The notes under the pieces are model-generated. The model was not told the origin of the DNA, did not search any database, and saw nothing but the letters and a program-made list of their open reading frames with translations. The position numbers and the translations under genes were made by a program. Positions 31,328 to 40,041 of a stretch of DNA of 44,230 bases are shown here, piece by piece (the first letter of the stretch is position 1; each line of letters begins with the position of its first letter). This stretch comes from Desulfobacteraceae bacterium (GTDB lineage: Bacteria > Desulfobacterota > Desulfobacteria > Desulfobacterales > Desulfosalsimonadaceae). Location of the stretch: assembly GCA_003599885.1 (NCBI GenBank), contig QZKW01000040.1, positions 1 to 44,230 on the forward strand. Direction: 5' to 3'.

Positions 31328-32500
31328 ATGAGCGAATACATCGAATATAACATGACAGACCGGACCATCGGGGTGGTAGAGAAAAAGTTTTTCACGTTTG
31401 CGGAAAAACCCGGCGGCATGGTGCTTGAAAGCGGCGCGACCCTCTCTCCTGTCACCCTCGCCTATGAGACTTACGGAAAGCTGGATGCTGACGGATCCAA
31501 CGCTGTTTTGATCTGCCACGCGCTTTCCGGGGATTCTCATGTGGCCGGCGTCTACAGCGGGGAAGACGCCAAACCGGGATGGTGGGACTTCATGGTCGGT
31601 CCCGGAAAAGGTATCGACACCGACACCTATTTTGTGATCTGTTCCAATATTATCGGGAGCTGCCAGGGGTCCACGGGGCCCGGTTCACCCCGTCCCGAAA
31701 CCGATGAGCCATACGCGCTGGATTTTCCCATGGTGACCATCGGCGATATGGTGAATGCGCAAAAAGCCCTGCTGGACCATCTGGGGGTTGAGCGCCTCCT
31801 TTCGGTAATCGGCGGGTCCATTGGCGGGATGCAGGCCCTGGAATGGGCGGTCCGGTATCCCGAAAAAGTGGCTTCCGCGATTGCGCTTGCCACCACAACC
31901 CGTCATTCCGCGCTGGCCATCGCTTTCAATGAAACCGCGCGGCAGGCCATCATGGCGGACCCGAACTGGAAAAAGGGCCGGTATTATGCCGGACCCAAGC
32001 CGGTGGTGGGGTTGTCTGTCGCCCGAATGATCGGTCATATCACCTATTTGTCCGACCAGTCCATGCGGCTGAAATTCGGCAGACGCCTTCAGGATAAGAA
32101 TGATTTTTCATTCAATTTTGACGGGGATTTTCAGGTGGAAAGCTATCTCCGGTATCAGGGCGGAAAATTCGTTGAGCGGTTTGACGCCAATTCGTTTCTC
32201 TATATCACCAAGGCGTCGGATTATTTTGATTTAAAAAAACACCATGGCCAGGGGTCGCTGGTAAAGGCGTTCTCAGCCGCAAAAGCCCGGTTTCTGGTTA
32301 TTTCCTTTACGTCCGACTGGCTGTATCCCACCTTTCAGTCACGGGAAATGGTAAAGGCCATGAAAAAAAACGGGCTGGATGTGAGTTTTTGTGAAATCAA
32401 AGCAGACTGCGGTCATGACGCGTTTCTCCTGCCGAACGAGAGACTGGTGCAGATGATTAAAGGATTTATTGGAAGGGCGCATGCTGAAATCAGAAAATAA
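31328..32500 (+). CDS. metX: Homoserine O-acetyltransferase
   Basis: This 390-residue protein belongs to the MetX alpha/beta-hydrolase family. The catalytic triad is visible: nucleophile Ser164 in IGGSIGGMQALEW, Asp330 in SFTSDWLYPT and His363 in CGHDAFLLP. Other signatures are LAYETYG, LICHALSGDSH, WWDFMVGPGKGIDTD and NIIGSCQGSTGP. It acetylates (or succinylates) homoserine in methionine synthesis by the MetX route; substrate choice between acetyl- and succinyl-CoA cannot be settled here. metW overlaps its 3' end by 20 bases, the usual metXW pair. Confidence 0.95.
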   Translation: MSEYIEYNMTDRTIGVVEKKFFTFAEKPGGMVLESGATLSPVTLAYETYGKLDADGSNAVLICHALSGDSHVAGVYSGEDAKPGWWDFMVGPGKGIDTDTYFVICSNIIGSCQGSTGPGSPRPETDEPYALDFPMVTIGDMVNAQKALLDHLGVERLLSVIGGSIGGMQALEWAVRYPEKVASAIALATTTRHSALAIAFNETARQAIMADPNWKKGRYYAGPKPVVGLSVARMIGHITYLSDQSMRLKFGRRLQDKNDFSFNFDGDFQVESYLRYQGGKFVERFDANSFLYITKASDYFDLKKHHGQGSLVKAFSAAKARFLVISFTSDWLYPTFQSREMVKAMKKNGLDVSFCEIKADCGHDAFLLPNERLVQMIKGFIGRAHAEIRK

Positions 32501-33107
32501 CAATCTCCGTTTTGATCTAATGGTAATCGCTTCCTGGATCCGCCCGAATTCCAGGGTGCTGGATCTGGGCTGCGGGGAAGGGGAACTGCTGATGTTTCTT
32601 CAAACCCAAAAGCAGGCCACCGGGTCCGGGATCGACCAGAAGGAATCAAATGTTTTCAAGTGCATTGAAAAAGGCCTTTCCGTCATCCAGGGCGATATCA
32701 ACAGCGAAGTTGAGGATTATCCGGATTTTGCCTTTGATTACGTGATCCTGAGCCAGACGCTCCAGCAGGTCTATGCGCCCTCCGAGCTGCTCCGGTCGCT
32801 GCTCCGGATCGGCAAAAATGTCATCGTCAGTTTTCCCAATTTCAGCCACTGGCGGGTCCGCGTTCAGCTTCTTTTAACCGGCCAGGCGCCCGTAACCTCG
32901 CAGCTGCCATATGAATGGTACAATACGCCCAATATCCGGGTAATGACATTGAAGGATTTCAGAAATTACGCGAAAAAAATCGGGTTTGGCATCATCCGGC
33001 AGGCAGCCATTGCAACGGGGCGGGAAGCGGACCAGGGAAAAATCGTCCGGTTTTGCCCGGACCTGATGGCGTCCTATGGGATTTTTCTGATCGGGAATCG
33101 GAAATGA
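32481..33107 (+). CDS. metW: MetW, methionine biosynthesis partner of MetX
   Basis: This protein has 208 residues from the ATG at 32481, preceded by GGAAGGG; an in-frame ATG at 32469 is less well placed. It is a methyltransferase-fold protein with the SAM motif VLDLGCGEGELL, then GSGIDQKESNVFKCIEKGL and VILSQTLQQVYAP, diagnostic of MetW. The C-terminal half has SFPNFSHWRVRVQLLLTGQ and YEWYNTPNIRVMT. MetW acts with MetX in many bacteria that lack MetA and is needed for full acyltransferase activity. It overlaps metX, so the two are translationally coupled. Confidence 0.95.
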   Translation: MLKSENNNLRFDLMVIASWIRPNSRVLDLGCGEGELLMFLQTQKQATGSGIDQKESNVFKCIEKGLSVIQGDINSEVEDYPDFAFDYVILSQTLQQVYAPSELLRSLLRIGKNVIVSFPNFSHWRVRVQLLLTGQAPVTSQLPYEWYNTPNIRVMTLKDFRNYAKKIGFGIIRQAAIATGREADQGKIVRFCPDLMASYGIFLIGNRK

Positions 33108-33138
33108 TGATTCCCGTCCCCTGCAGAACCGGGACGGG
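33092..33138 (+). terminator. Two alternative hairpins at the end of metW
   Basis: CGGGAATC (33092-33099) pairs with GATTCCCG (33109-33116), with the metW stop in the loop. CCCGTCCC (33113-33120) pairs with GGGACGGG (33131-33138). The two stems share CCCG (33113-33116), so they cannot form fully together. There is no U-run. They may mark the 3' end of the metXW message or stabilise it. Confidence 0.45.
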
Positions 33139-33172
33139 AGGTGTCCATTGAACGGAAATCGGTTGAGGATAG

Positions 33173-33211
33173 AAAATCAGAAAATGGGGTGGACTTTTAC
33201 CTTTCCACCCC
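33173..33211 (-). terminator. Terminator of the HEPN/MNT pair
   Basis: GGGGTGGA (33186-33193) and TCCACCCC (33204-33211) form an 8-bp stem with the HEPN stop codon in the loop. On the minus strand the hairpin is followed by ATTTTCTGATTTTC, a U-rich tail. It lies between the convergent metXW and HEPN/MNT units and could act for both directions. Confidence 0.55.
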
Positions 33212-33604
33212 AAGTTTGTTAAGAACAAAATATTTTACTTTCAGTGTTATTTCAAATGCCTGCCTTGCCTCTTCAATGGTTGGTTCATACCATTCATCCG
33301 GGTACCGGATTTCAACGGCATAATCCGTCAGAAGATCGGCTTCCGATAGCGTTTTTTTGAAAGAATCATCCACAGTTGCGCATAAATTCAATAAAGACAT
33401 AATGTTATGGGTTTTGGTGAATTCAATCTGCTCTTTGACGAGAAACGCTTTCAGGTATTTTTCAGCAGCTTGCTGGCAATGAAAACATGCCGTATCCGTA
33501 ATAATCATATCTGCCTGCAATCCTTGGGCCGCCGTCAGCAAATCCCTTTCCGCGATTTTAATCCATTGTTCAACAAGGTGATTGATCATTTTATCGTTTG
33601 GCAT
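33197..33604 (-). CDS. HEPN domain protein (toxin-type partner)
   Basis: This protein has 135 residues from the ATG at 33604 (MPNDKMINHLVEQ); an in-frame ATG at 33589 is also possible. It matches the small HEPN family paired with MNT nucleotidyltransferases: WIKIAERDLLTAAQGL at the start, then ACFHCQQAAEKYLKAFLV and TKTHNIMSLLNLC. HEPN proteins are often RNases whose activity is blocked when the MNT partner AMPylates a tyrosine. I do not see a clear R-x(4-6)-H motif, so RNase activity is uncertain. Its start overlaps the end of the MNT gene upstream (33591-33604), typical of these modules. Confidence 0.88.
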   Translation of the reverse strand: MPNDKMINHLVEQWIKIAERDLLTAAQGLQADMIITDTACFHCQQAAEKYLKAFLVKEQIEFTKTHNIMSLLNLCATVDDSFKKTLSEADLLTDYAVEIRYPDEWYEPTIEEARQAFEITLKVKYFVLNKLGVER

Positions 33605-33908
33605 AAAGCACCCGTCCGTATTTATTGGCGGAATAAACCACGGTTCCGATAACATCCTTGAGCATGTCAAATTCCTGACGGGTTTTAACGATAACGTCAA
33701 CCGGCAGGGAAGAGTCTTTTAAAAGGCGCCTGACGGCCCGGTTGCGCTCGATTTTCGGCAAACGGTCATCTTTGATCACCAGCAAATCAATATCGCTGTC
33801 TTTGGACGGGGAGCCGGAAGCGTATGAGCCAAACAGGATAATTTCCTGCGGGGAATATCCCGCAACAATGGTTTTTACCACCTGGTTGATTTGGTCCTGA
33901 GATATCAT
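33591..33908 (-). CDS. MNT-type nucleotidyltransferase (antitoxin-type partner)
   Basis: This 105-residue protein has the pol-beta superfamily minimal nucleotidyltransferase signature FGSYASGSPSKDSDIDLLV (G-S-x10-D-x-D at about 27-42), followed by VDVIVKTRQEFDMLKD. The size is that of MNT antitoxins. It stands first, with the HEPN gene overlapping its 3' end by 14 bases. In the MNT/HEPN systems studied, the MNT protein transfers AMP from ATP to the HEPN protein and so neutralises it. The pair may serve as an addiction or defence module. Confidence 0.9.
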   Translation of the reverse strand: MISQDQINQVVKTIVAGYSPQEIILFGSYASGSPSKDSDIDLLVIKDDRLPKIERNRAVRRLLKDSSLPVDVIVKTRQEFDMLKDVIGTVVYSANKYGRVLYAKR

Positions 33909-34008
33909 TTTAAATTGCCATTTTTCACCGTTTAGTTTATTCGAATACGTCCTACGATTCGTTTTGGGGCGGTATGCTCTTCATCGTCCCCAACAGGGAC
34001 AGGTTGGG

Positions 34009-34524
34009 CTAAGGGGATATCTTTAAGTGACGATTTCCCGGCACATGAATGCTTAATACTAATCGCTTATTTGGATATTCCTTTTTAATGCGAGTTAGCA
34101 GTGACTCTCCTCTGCTTTCGGCGTCCATATAATTTTCAGTATCATGACGAAAAGGCCATGAGTTACCATTTGTAAAATCGTGCAAGATCAGCACGACATC
34201 GGGGTTCGCAGCTTCCACAATGGCAACAAGATTGGAATTCTCGGCATTAAGAGAAAGAAATTTTAAGCCATCTGTTGATTCAATTGTCCCACCAAACCTT
34301 GCAGATAGCGATGATGCAGGAATTTGATAGATTAATCCCTGACTAATCTCCCAACAATCTTCAGAACTGATTACAATTGAACGTTTGTCATCAATTTTTA
34401 TGGCGGTCACTTTAGATTTTCCACATGGATAGATCAAGAATACCGCAAAGGCTATAATCGCTGCTAAAATGACACAGATGCAGCCAAATGCTGATGAGCT
34501 TTTGCTATCTATAGCTACTTTCAT
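34009..34524 (-). CDS. Unknown membrane-anchored protein
   Basis: This 171-residue protein has one N-terminal membrane helix (FGCICVILAAIIAFAVFLIY, about 13-32) and a soluble C-terminal domain, probably periplasmic. The domain shows alternating strands and helices: VTAIKIDDKRSIVISSEDC, IVEAANPDVVLILHDFTNG and RLVLSIHVPGNRHL. I recognise no family or catalytic motif. No clear ribosome-binding site precedes the ATG at 34524. The AT-rich composition and isolated position beside a HEPN/MNT pair suggest accessory DNA. Confidence 0.65.
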   Translation of the reverse strand: MKVAIDSKSSSAFGCICVILAAIIAFAVFLIYPCGKSKVTAIKIDDKRSIVISSEDCWEISQGLIYQIPASSLSARFGGTIESTDGLKFLSLNAENSNLVAIVEAANPDVVLILHDFTNGNSWPFRHDTENYMDAESRGESLLTRIKKEYPNKRLVLSIHVPGNRHLKISP

Positions 34525-34825
34525 TTGCTTGAACCCAGCAAGTGGTTTAAAAACTACTGCATATACTCCAATAGCCGGAAAGATCTCTCAACGATCAGGC
34601 AGGTTGCCCGGTAAACATTATAATCGGTAACAGGTGATCTGATATTCGTATATAATTGTTTAAACAATATATTCACACTTAACAAGTGTTTTATCACCCT
34701 GTAACTTCTTTTTGCCTTCATATATCATGGCTTCTACAATCAGTTTTATGCCGGGTATGGAAACCCGGCATACCCCCAAGCATTGATGTGTATTGCAGGC
34801 CAGGTTTCTTATCCGGCGACTTGAG
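34525..34825. other. Gene-free region left of the nitroreductase gene
   Basis: These 301 bases are AT-rich in the left two-thirds and probably carry the promoter of the unknown membrane protein (minus strand). The right part holds a perfect 10-bp hairpin listed separately. Small frames here show no ribosome-binding site or recognisable protein. Confidence 0.5.
34747..34772. repeat. Hairpin downstream of the nitroreductase gene
   Basis: TATGCCGGGT and ACCCGGCATA form a perfect 10-bp stem around ATGGAA. It lies about 55 bases beyond the nitroreductase stop on the minus strand. Neither side has a U-run of terminator type, so it may be a dispersed palindrome or an RNA-stabilising hairpin. Confidence 0.5.
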
Positions 34826-35743
34826 CTATTTCCTGTCAACTGACGCAAAGGTCCGTTTTATCCCTTTATGATACGATACTCCGGGATAACCGAAAATCAC
34901 AAACACCCCCTCGCGGCTGGCATGTCTGATCCCTTGTTTTTTTCGAAATTCTTTTGCCTTTTTTCCGGACTGGATAAAGGGATGAACCCCGCCGAGCATG
35001 CATGTTCCCAGGCCGAGCGACTCACCGGCCATCATGGCGTAAGTGGCGGCCACAATAGGGTCTGCCGGGTCGGCATAGGGTGAGCCGTAAAAATACATGG
35101 CCAGGGGTGCATCATAATTCACAAGATTGACGCCTTTTCGCATGGATTCCGTGTATATTGAGATCAGGGGCTTGATAAAGCCCCTGAACAATTCGTCATT
35201 TGCTTTTCCCCAGAACGGCCGCATCAGAAAAAGAAACCAGCCGGAAACCAGCCATTTCATGGTTTCCAGATAAGCGCAAAAATCCCGGGCAAAGGCGCGG
35301 ACCTTTTCCTTGCCGCCCAAAACCAGGACATGAACATCGGAGGGCGGCAACCCCATGGGCGATGTCCGGGCGGTTTCCAGGATCTTTTCAATAACATCCG
35401 GTTCAACCGGTTTGTCCTTGAATTCCCGGATGCTTCGCCGCCGCTGCATGAGGGCATGGAACTGACCGTAAGTGGCGGCTTTGGCTTTTTCCGGCAGCTC
35501 AAAAAGGTCATCGGGTGAGAGCGTCCGGCCGAGAATGGTGACGGCGCCCGTGGGACAGACCGCCATGCAGTGCCCGCAGCCGATACAGCCGAATAAGGAA
35601 TGGTCCGTTACCCTGGCTTTATTGTTCTCAACACGAAGGCCAAAATCCTTACAGACGGACACGCATAAGCCGCAACCGCTGCATTTTTCCGCATCAATCC
35701 GGATTTCCGCTTTTGTTTTTGTCCGTGTGGTGGGAATCGCCAT
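34826..35743 (-). CDS. Ferredoxin-nitroreductase fusion protein
   Basis: This 305-residue protein has two parts. Residues about 12-70 carry two [4Fe-4S] motifs, CSGCGLCVSVCKDF and CIGCGHCMAVCPTGA. The rest is a nitroreductase domain (FMN-binding): FHALMQRRRSIREFKDKPV, ETARTSPMGLPPSDVHVLVL, then MMAGESLGLGTCMLGG and FVIFGYP at the end. Such fusions are frequent in anaerobes; the ferredoxin part likely feeds electrons to the flavin, and physiological substrates are mostly unknown. The gene follows an MBL hydrolase on the same strand after 24 bases. Confidence 0.92.
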   Translation of the reverse strand: MAIPTTRTKTKAEIRIDAEKCSGCGLCVSVCKDFGLRVENNKARVTDHSLFGCIGCGHCMAVCPTGAVTILGRTLSPDDLFELPEKAKAATYGQFHALMQRRRSIREFKDKPVEPDVIEKILETARTSPMGLPPSDVHVLVLGGKEKVRAFARDFCAYLETMKWLVSGWFLFLMRPFWGKANDELFRGFIKPLISIYTESMRKGVNLVNYDAPLAMYFYGSPYADPADPIVAATYAMMAGESLGLGTCMLGGVHPFIQSGKKAKEFRKKQGIRHASREGVFVIFGYPGVSYHKGIKRTFASVDRK

Positions 35744-35767
35744 TGCTTTTCTCCAATGGTATGTTTT

Positions 35768-36433
35768 TTACATGAAAGACCGGATAAACCGGATTATGGT
35801 TTCTTTTCCCGTGTAAATTCCGAAATGCCCTTCGCAGAGAATGTCCGCATTCAAGTCCATCAGCTTTTTCAGCGAGTTGAGGTAATCCTTCCGGTTTGAT
35901 TTCAGGTCTGGCGCCAGCGGCCCGTGAACATCCTGCCCGAAAAGCACTTTTTGACCGTCGGATTCCGTCAAAAAAACCACAGAACCCGGTGAATGTCCCG
36001 GCATGTGAAAGGCGGTGACGGTTTTTCCGCCCACCAGAATGTCCGTCTGCGGTTCTGACAGTTTTAGGTCAATGACAACCGGCGTTATTTTCGACCCGTA
36101 CCAGGCTGCGGCGGTCACGGCATGATCGCCTGCTTCCAGATACCCCGCATCCAGTTCATGGGCCACGGTTTTGCAGTGAAGCTGATTCCGGATTGCCGCC
36201 GCACCGCCGGTATGGTCATAATGGCAGTGGGTGATCAGCAGATACGCAATGGTTTGGGCGTCAATCCCGCATTCGCCGATATTGCTGAACAGGCGTTTGA
36301 TGCTGCGCCCGCACCCGGCATCCACCAGAGCGGACTCGCCATTAAAATGAATCAGGTAAATGGCGGCATCTTCAGGGCTCGTAAAATCCGCCCCGCCCAC
36401 CTGGAAAATCCCGGAAGTGATGGATTGAAACAT
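35768..36433 (-). CDS. MBL-fold hydrolase (glyoxalase II-like)
   Basis: This 221-residue protein has the metallo-beta-lactamase motif THCHYDHTGGA in the usual context (AYLLITHCHYDH). Further ligands are AFHMPGHSPGSVVFL and LFGQDVHGPLAPD, and the end reads ILCEGHFGIYTGKETI. The size and spacing fit small hydroxyacylglutathione-hydrolase-like or quorum-quenching-like MBL proteins; the substrate is unknown. It starts with FQSITSGIFQVGG and has no signal peptide, so it is cytoplasmic. It precedes the ferredoxin-nitroreductase gene and is divergent from the methyltransferase gene. Confidence 0.9.
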   Translation of the reverse strand: MFQSITSGIFQVGGADFTSPEDAAIYLIHFNGESALVDAGCGRSIKRLFSNIGECGIDAQTIAYLLITHCHYDHTGGAAAIRNQLHCKTVAHELDAGYLEAGDHAVTAAAWYGSKITPVVIDLKLSEPQTDILVGGKTVTAFHMPGHSPGSVVFLTESDGQKVLFGQDVHGPLAPDLKSNRKDYLNSLKKLMDLNADILCEGHFGIYTGKETIIRFIRSFM

Positions 36434-36570
36434 GTCTTTTCCTTTATCAATTCGCCAAAAAACGGTGACTTGTCAAACGGACGGAAATTCAGTACAGGAA
36501 TGATATATCCAAAAACACATACACTCAATCCCAAATCGAAATCATCAAAAATTGAAAGCCATTCATTCTC

Positions 36571-37446
36571 ATGAAAAAAAATCGTCATAGCAAAACCGCT
36601 GTCAGTGCCGCAGTTGTTCGCGCACTCCACACCGCGTTTGAATCGCCGGTGGTATTTGATGACCCCTATGCCGGAAGTCTTGCCGGACCTGTGTGGCAGA
36701 AGTTATCCGGCCTGCGCCTGTGCTACTGGATCGGAACACGAATGATATACAGCGGACTGGATCCCATCCGCCGCCAGATCGTTGCCCGGGCCCGGTATGC
36801 GGAAGACCGGCTGGAGGCGTCAGCCGCATCCGGCGTCAGCCAGTATGTGATCATTGGCGCCGGGTTTGATTCCTTTGCATTGCGCCGAAAGGACCTGTCC
36901 GACGGCAGGCTATCGGTCTTTGAACTGGATCATCCCGCCAGCCAGCAGGCAAAAAAAGCCCGCCTTCGGAAGCTGGGGCTTGCCTTGCCCGAAAAGCATG
37001 AATTTGTGGAGATTGATTTTGAGAAAGAAGGGGTTGGCGATGCCCTGGCGCATTCATCATACAGCCGGAAGCATCCCGCATTTTTTTCATGGCTGGGTAC
37101 CGTGCATTACCTCACGCCCCAGGCGGTTATAAATACCTTGAATGCGATTGCCGCCTGTGCGTGTGCAGGTTCCGAGCTGGTGCTGGATTATTCCGGAGCC
37201 GGAGGACTTGCCGGGGCCGCTGATGAAAAAATGGAAAAAAAACTCAAGCGATATACCGCCCGGCGGGGGGAGCCGATGCTCTCGACGTTTGAACCGCAGC
37301 AATTCCGGCAGATTGTTTCGCAGGCGGGTTTTCATCTTTTGGAAAATGTTTCTCCGGAAGAGCAGTCGCGCCGGTACTTCACCCTTCCCGATGGCAAAAC
37401 CCTGTCCATGCCGGGATCCTATTTTGCGCATTTGCGATTATCCTGA
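36571..37446 (+). CDS. SAM-dependent methyltransferase, LCMT/TIGR00027-like
   Basis: This 291-residue protein belongs to the leucine carboxyl methyltransferase-like group. It has the N-terminal pattern KTAVSAAVVRALHTAFE then VFDDPYAGSLAG, then RARYAEDRLEA, motif I QYVIIGAGFDSFALRR, the acidic loop VFELDHPASQQAKK, and late WLGTVHYLTPQAV and SELVLDYS. In this family the enzymes often methylate carboxyl or hydroxyl groups of polyketides or other secondary metabolites; the substrate here is unknown. The ATG follows a weak ribosome-binding region. It is an isolated gene facing the envelope operon downstream. Confidence 0.88.
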   Translation: MKKNRHSKTAVSAAVVRALHTAFESPVVFDDPYAGSLAGPVWQKLSGLRLCYWIGTRMIYSGLDPIRRQIVARARYAEDRLEASAASGVSQYVIIGAGFDSFALRRKDLSDGRLSVFELDHPASQQAKKARLRKLGLALPEKHEFVEIDFEKEGVGDALAHSSYSRKHPAFFSWLGTVHYLTPQAVINTLNAIAACACAGSELVLDYSGAGGLAGAADEKMEKKLKRYTARRGEPMLSTFEPQQFRQIVSQAGFHLLENVSPEEQSRRYFTLPDGKTLSMPGSYFAHLRLS

Positions 37447-37698
37447 ATGGATAATTCCTATTGGTTGACTTTTATTGCTGTTCTGACAAATAGGGTATAT
37501 TGCAGAAATCGCAGGAATTGTTCGCCGGGTGGTCTGATGTGGGTCAAGATCCGGACGTTGATTTTTGCTGCATCCGGAAAAGGAAAAAATCGTATAATGC
37601 TTTGATATAATGATTATAAATGAATGAAACAGGCGATTTGCCGTTAAAGAACACATCCGAATCCATGGTGACCGTATTTACCGGAAACAGTTTACATA

Positions 37699-40041
37699 AT
37701 GAAAAAAAAAACCAGAAAAAAATTAAAGAAATCAGTCCCCAAAAAATGGCCGTGGCGAATTTTTAAATTCACCCTGACGATATGCATTCTGGCGTCTGTT
37801 TGTATTGCGGTTTACATGTTTTATCTGTTCGTCGGCATCGAAGACCGTTTTGCTTCTCGGCGATGGAGCATCCCTTCCACTGTTTATTCGGACATCACGC
37901 TCCTGTATCCGGGGGAACGGATCAACAAGCCGCTTTTTTTGAGCAAGCTCAGCCGGCTCGACTATCGAAGCGTCGACCGCATTCCAAAGACAAAGGGAGA
38001 AATACAAATACGGGAAGACAGCGTCGCGATTTTTTTGAATGATCTGAAAACCTCGCAGCAGAACCGGGAAGGGTTTCCGGTGATCATCCGGTATGACAAT
38101 GAAAGCATCCGGAGCATCACCCGGATGGATACGCAGGAAAACCTGCCGCTATTGGAACTGGAGCCGGAGAATATCATGCTCTTTTTCGGGTCCCAGCGGG
38201 AAAAACGCCAGCTCGTTTCCATTCATGATGTGCCCCAGCATCTGGTGCACGCGCTGCTGGCGGCGGAGGACAACCGGTTTTTTAAGCATCACGGAGTGGA
38301 CCCCAAAGGGTTGCTGCGCGCGCTCCTGGTCAACCTTCGTCATGGGAGCGTGCGTCAGGGCGGCTCAACCCTGACCCAGCAGCTTGCCAAAAATTATTTT
38401 TTAACGCCGGAAAGAACGCTGGCCCGGAAATTCAAGGAACTCCTCATCGCGCTTTTGCTGGAAGCCCGGTTTCAGAAAGAGGAAATCCTGGAAATTTATC
38501 TCAATGAAATCTATTTCGGCCAGAAAGGGTCCGTCTCCATCAACGGCGTGGGTGAGGCGGCTTCCTTTTATTTCGGCAAACCGGTCAACGACCTCAAACC
38601 GGGGGAATCCGCGATCCTTGCGGGTTTGATTAAAGGCCCGAACCGCTATTCCCCGTATGTTGACAAAGAGCGGTGCCGCAACCGGAGAAACTGGGTGCTG
38701 GAAGCCATGTACGACAATAAATGGATTTCAGCCGGAGAACTTAAGAAATATAAATCGCAACCGGTGGAAACCTCCGGATACCGGGTGTCGGGCAAAAAAG
38801 CGCCGTATTTCGTGGATTATCTGTCCGAACAGCTCACCACGCTGTATTCGGCAAGCGACCTGGCGAGCTTAGGGCTTTCCATTTACACCACGTTGGACAC
38901 CCAGGTCCAGATGGCTGCTGAAGAGGCCCTTGAAAACGGGCTGACACGGCTTGAAAAAACAAACCCCAAACTGCACCGTGACGATCCTTCCCGTAAACTC
39001 CAGGGTGCGGTGGTGGTCATGCAGCCGAAAACCGGCCATATTCTGGCCATGGTCGGCGGCCGGAGTTATGTTGAAAGTCAGTTCAACCGGGCCGCCAAAG
39101 CCAGGCGCCAGCCGGGAAGTTTGTTTAAGCCCTTTGCGGCGGTGGCGGCCCTGGATAAGTTTACGCTGGCCACCCGATTGTCAAACGCTCCCAAGACCTA
39201 TGAATATGAGAATAAAAAATGGAGCCCGGACAATTTTGCGCCTTCCAGGGAGCTTGATGTGAGTCTCCGCACGGCGGTTCAACAGTCCTACAACCGGGCG
39301 ACAGTGGATCTGGCCATGCGGACCGGACTGGATCATATCCTGGATGTCATTAAGCCGTTTGAATTTACAACTCCGATGAAGCCGTATCCTTCCCTGGCCC
39401 TTGGATCATTTGAAATGGTCCCTCTTGAAATGACCCGCGCCTACTGTGCGTTTGCAGCCGATGGTGTGTTGCCCTATCCCCTGTCCCTCAAAGAAATCAT
39501 GGATGAAACGGGGGCTCTTCTGGAACAGCACCATATGAAGATTGAACGGGCGATTTCGCCGGAAAAGGCGTTTCTGGTTACGGATGTGCTCCGCAGCGTG
39601 GTCGATGGCGGCACGGCGAAATCGCTGCGCAGTAAAGGCATCTGGTTCCCGGTGGCCGGAAAAACCGGGACCACGAATGATTATCGGGATGCGTGGTTTG
39701 TGGGTTATACCCCGGATATTCTGGCGCTTGTCTGGGTGGGGTTTGATAATGGCGACCCGGTATACGCATCCGGCGGCAGCGCCGCGCTCCCGATTTGGGC
39801 GGACCTGGTCCGTTCCATCCCCCAGTATGTGTCGGAGAGCTGGTTCAATGCGCCGCCGGGAGTCGTCCAAAAAGAGATTTGTCTGGCCAGCGGTATGCTC
39901 GCCAGGCCCGAGCACGGATGCCCGGTGACAATAAAAGAATATTTTTTAACCGATAATGCGCCGCATGAAGTGTGTACCCTTCATGGCTCGATGGTGCCTT
40001 TTGAGAATTGGATCAGGAGGATAAGGGAATTTGTTGAGTAA
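37699..40041 (+). CDS. mrcB: PBP1B-type bifunctional peptidoglycan synthase
   Basis: This 780-residue protein is a class A penicillin-binding protein. A basic N-terminus and one membrane helix (about 21-45) precede a UB2H-like segment (STVYSDITLLYPGERINK ... LDYRSVDRIPKTKGE, about 60-100), which suggests PBP1B rather than PBP1A. The glycosyltransferase (GT51) domain has catalytic Glu190 in AAEDNRFFKHHGVD and GGSTLTQQLAKN (221-232). The transpeptidase domain has SxxK at Ser474-Lys477 (QPGSLFKPF), SxN at 530-532 (SYN) and KTGTT at 655-659. It builds and crosslinks peptidoglycan at the inner-membrane outer face. The lipoprotein gene downstream overlaps its stop. Confidence 0.95.
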   Translation: MKKKTRKKLKKSVPKKWPWRIFKFTLTICILASVCIAVYMFYLFVGIEDRFASRRWSIPSTVYSDITLLYPGERINKPLFLSKLSRLDYRSVDRIPKTKGEIQIREDSVAIFLNDLKTSQQNREGFPVIIRYDNESIRSITRMDTQENLPLLELEPENIMLFFGSQREKRQLVSIHDVPQHLVHALLAAEDNRFFKHHGVDPKGLLRALLVNLRHGSVRQGGSTLTQQLAKNYFLTPERTLARKFKELLIALLLEARFQKEEILEIYLNEIYFGQKGSVSINGVGEAASFYFGKPVNDLKPGESAILAGLIKGPNRYSPYVDKERCRNRRNWVLEAMYDNKWISAGELKKYKSQPVETSGYRVSGKKAPYFVDYLSEQLTTLYSASDLASLGLSIYTTLDTQVQMAAEEALENGLTRLEKTNPKLHRDDPSRKLQGAVVVMQPKTGHILAMVGGRSYVESQFNRAAKARRQPGSLFKPFAAVAALDKFTLATRLSNAPKTYEYENKKWSPDNFAPSRELDVSLRTAVQQSYNRATVDLAMRTGLDHILDVIKPFEFTTPMKPYPSLALGSFEMVPLEMTRAYCAFAADGVLPYPLSLKEIMDETGALLEQHHMKIERAISPEKAFLVTDVLRSVVDGGTAKSLRSKGIWFPVAGKTGTTNDYRDAWFVGYTPDILALVWVGFDNGDPVYASGGSAALPIWADLVRSIPQYVSESWFNAPPGVVQKEICLASGMLARPEHGCPVTIKEYFLTDNAPHEVCTLHGSMVPFENWIRRIREFVE

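Noticed and set aside
34660-34848. 62-codon frame on the minus strand
   Set aside because: It has no ribosome-binding site or motif and overlaps the hairpin and the end of the nitroreductase gene.
37447-37698. Promoter for the PBP1B operon
   Set aside because: Several TATAAT-like and TTGAC-like words occur, but no pair has a sensible 16-18 base spacing, so I did not call one.
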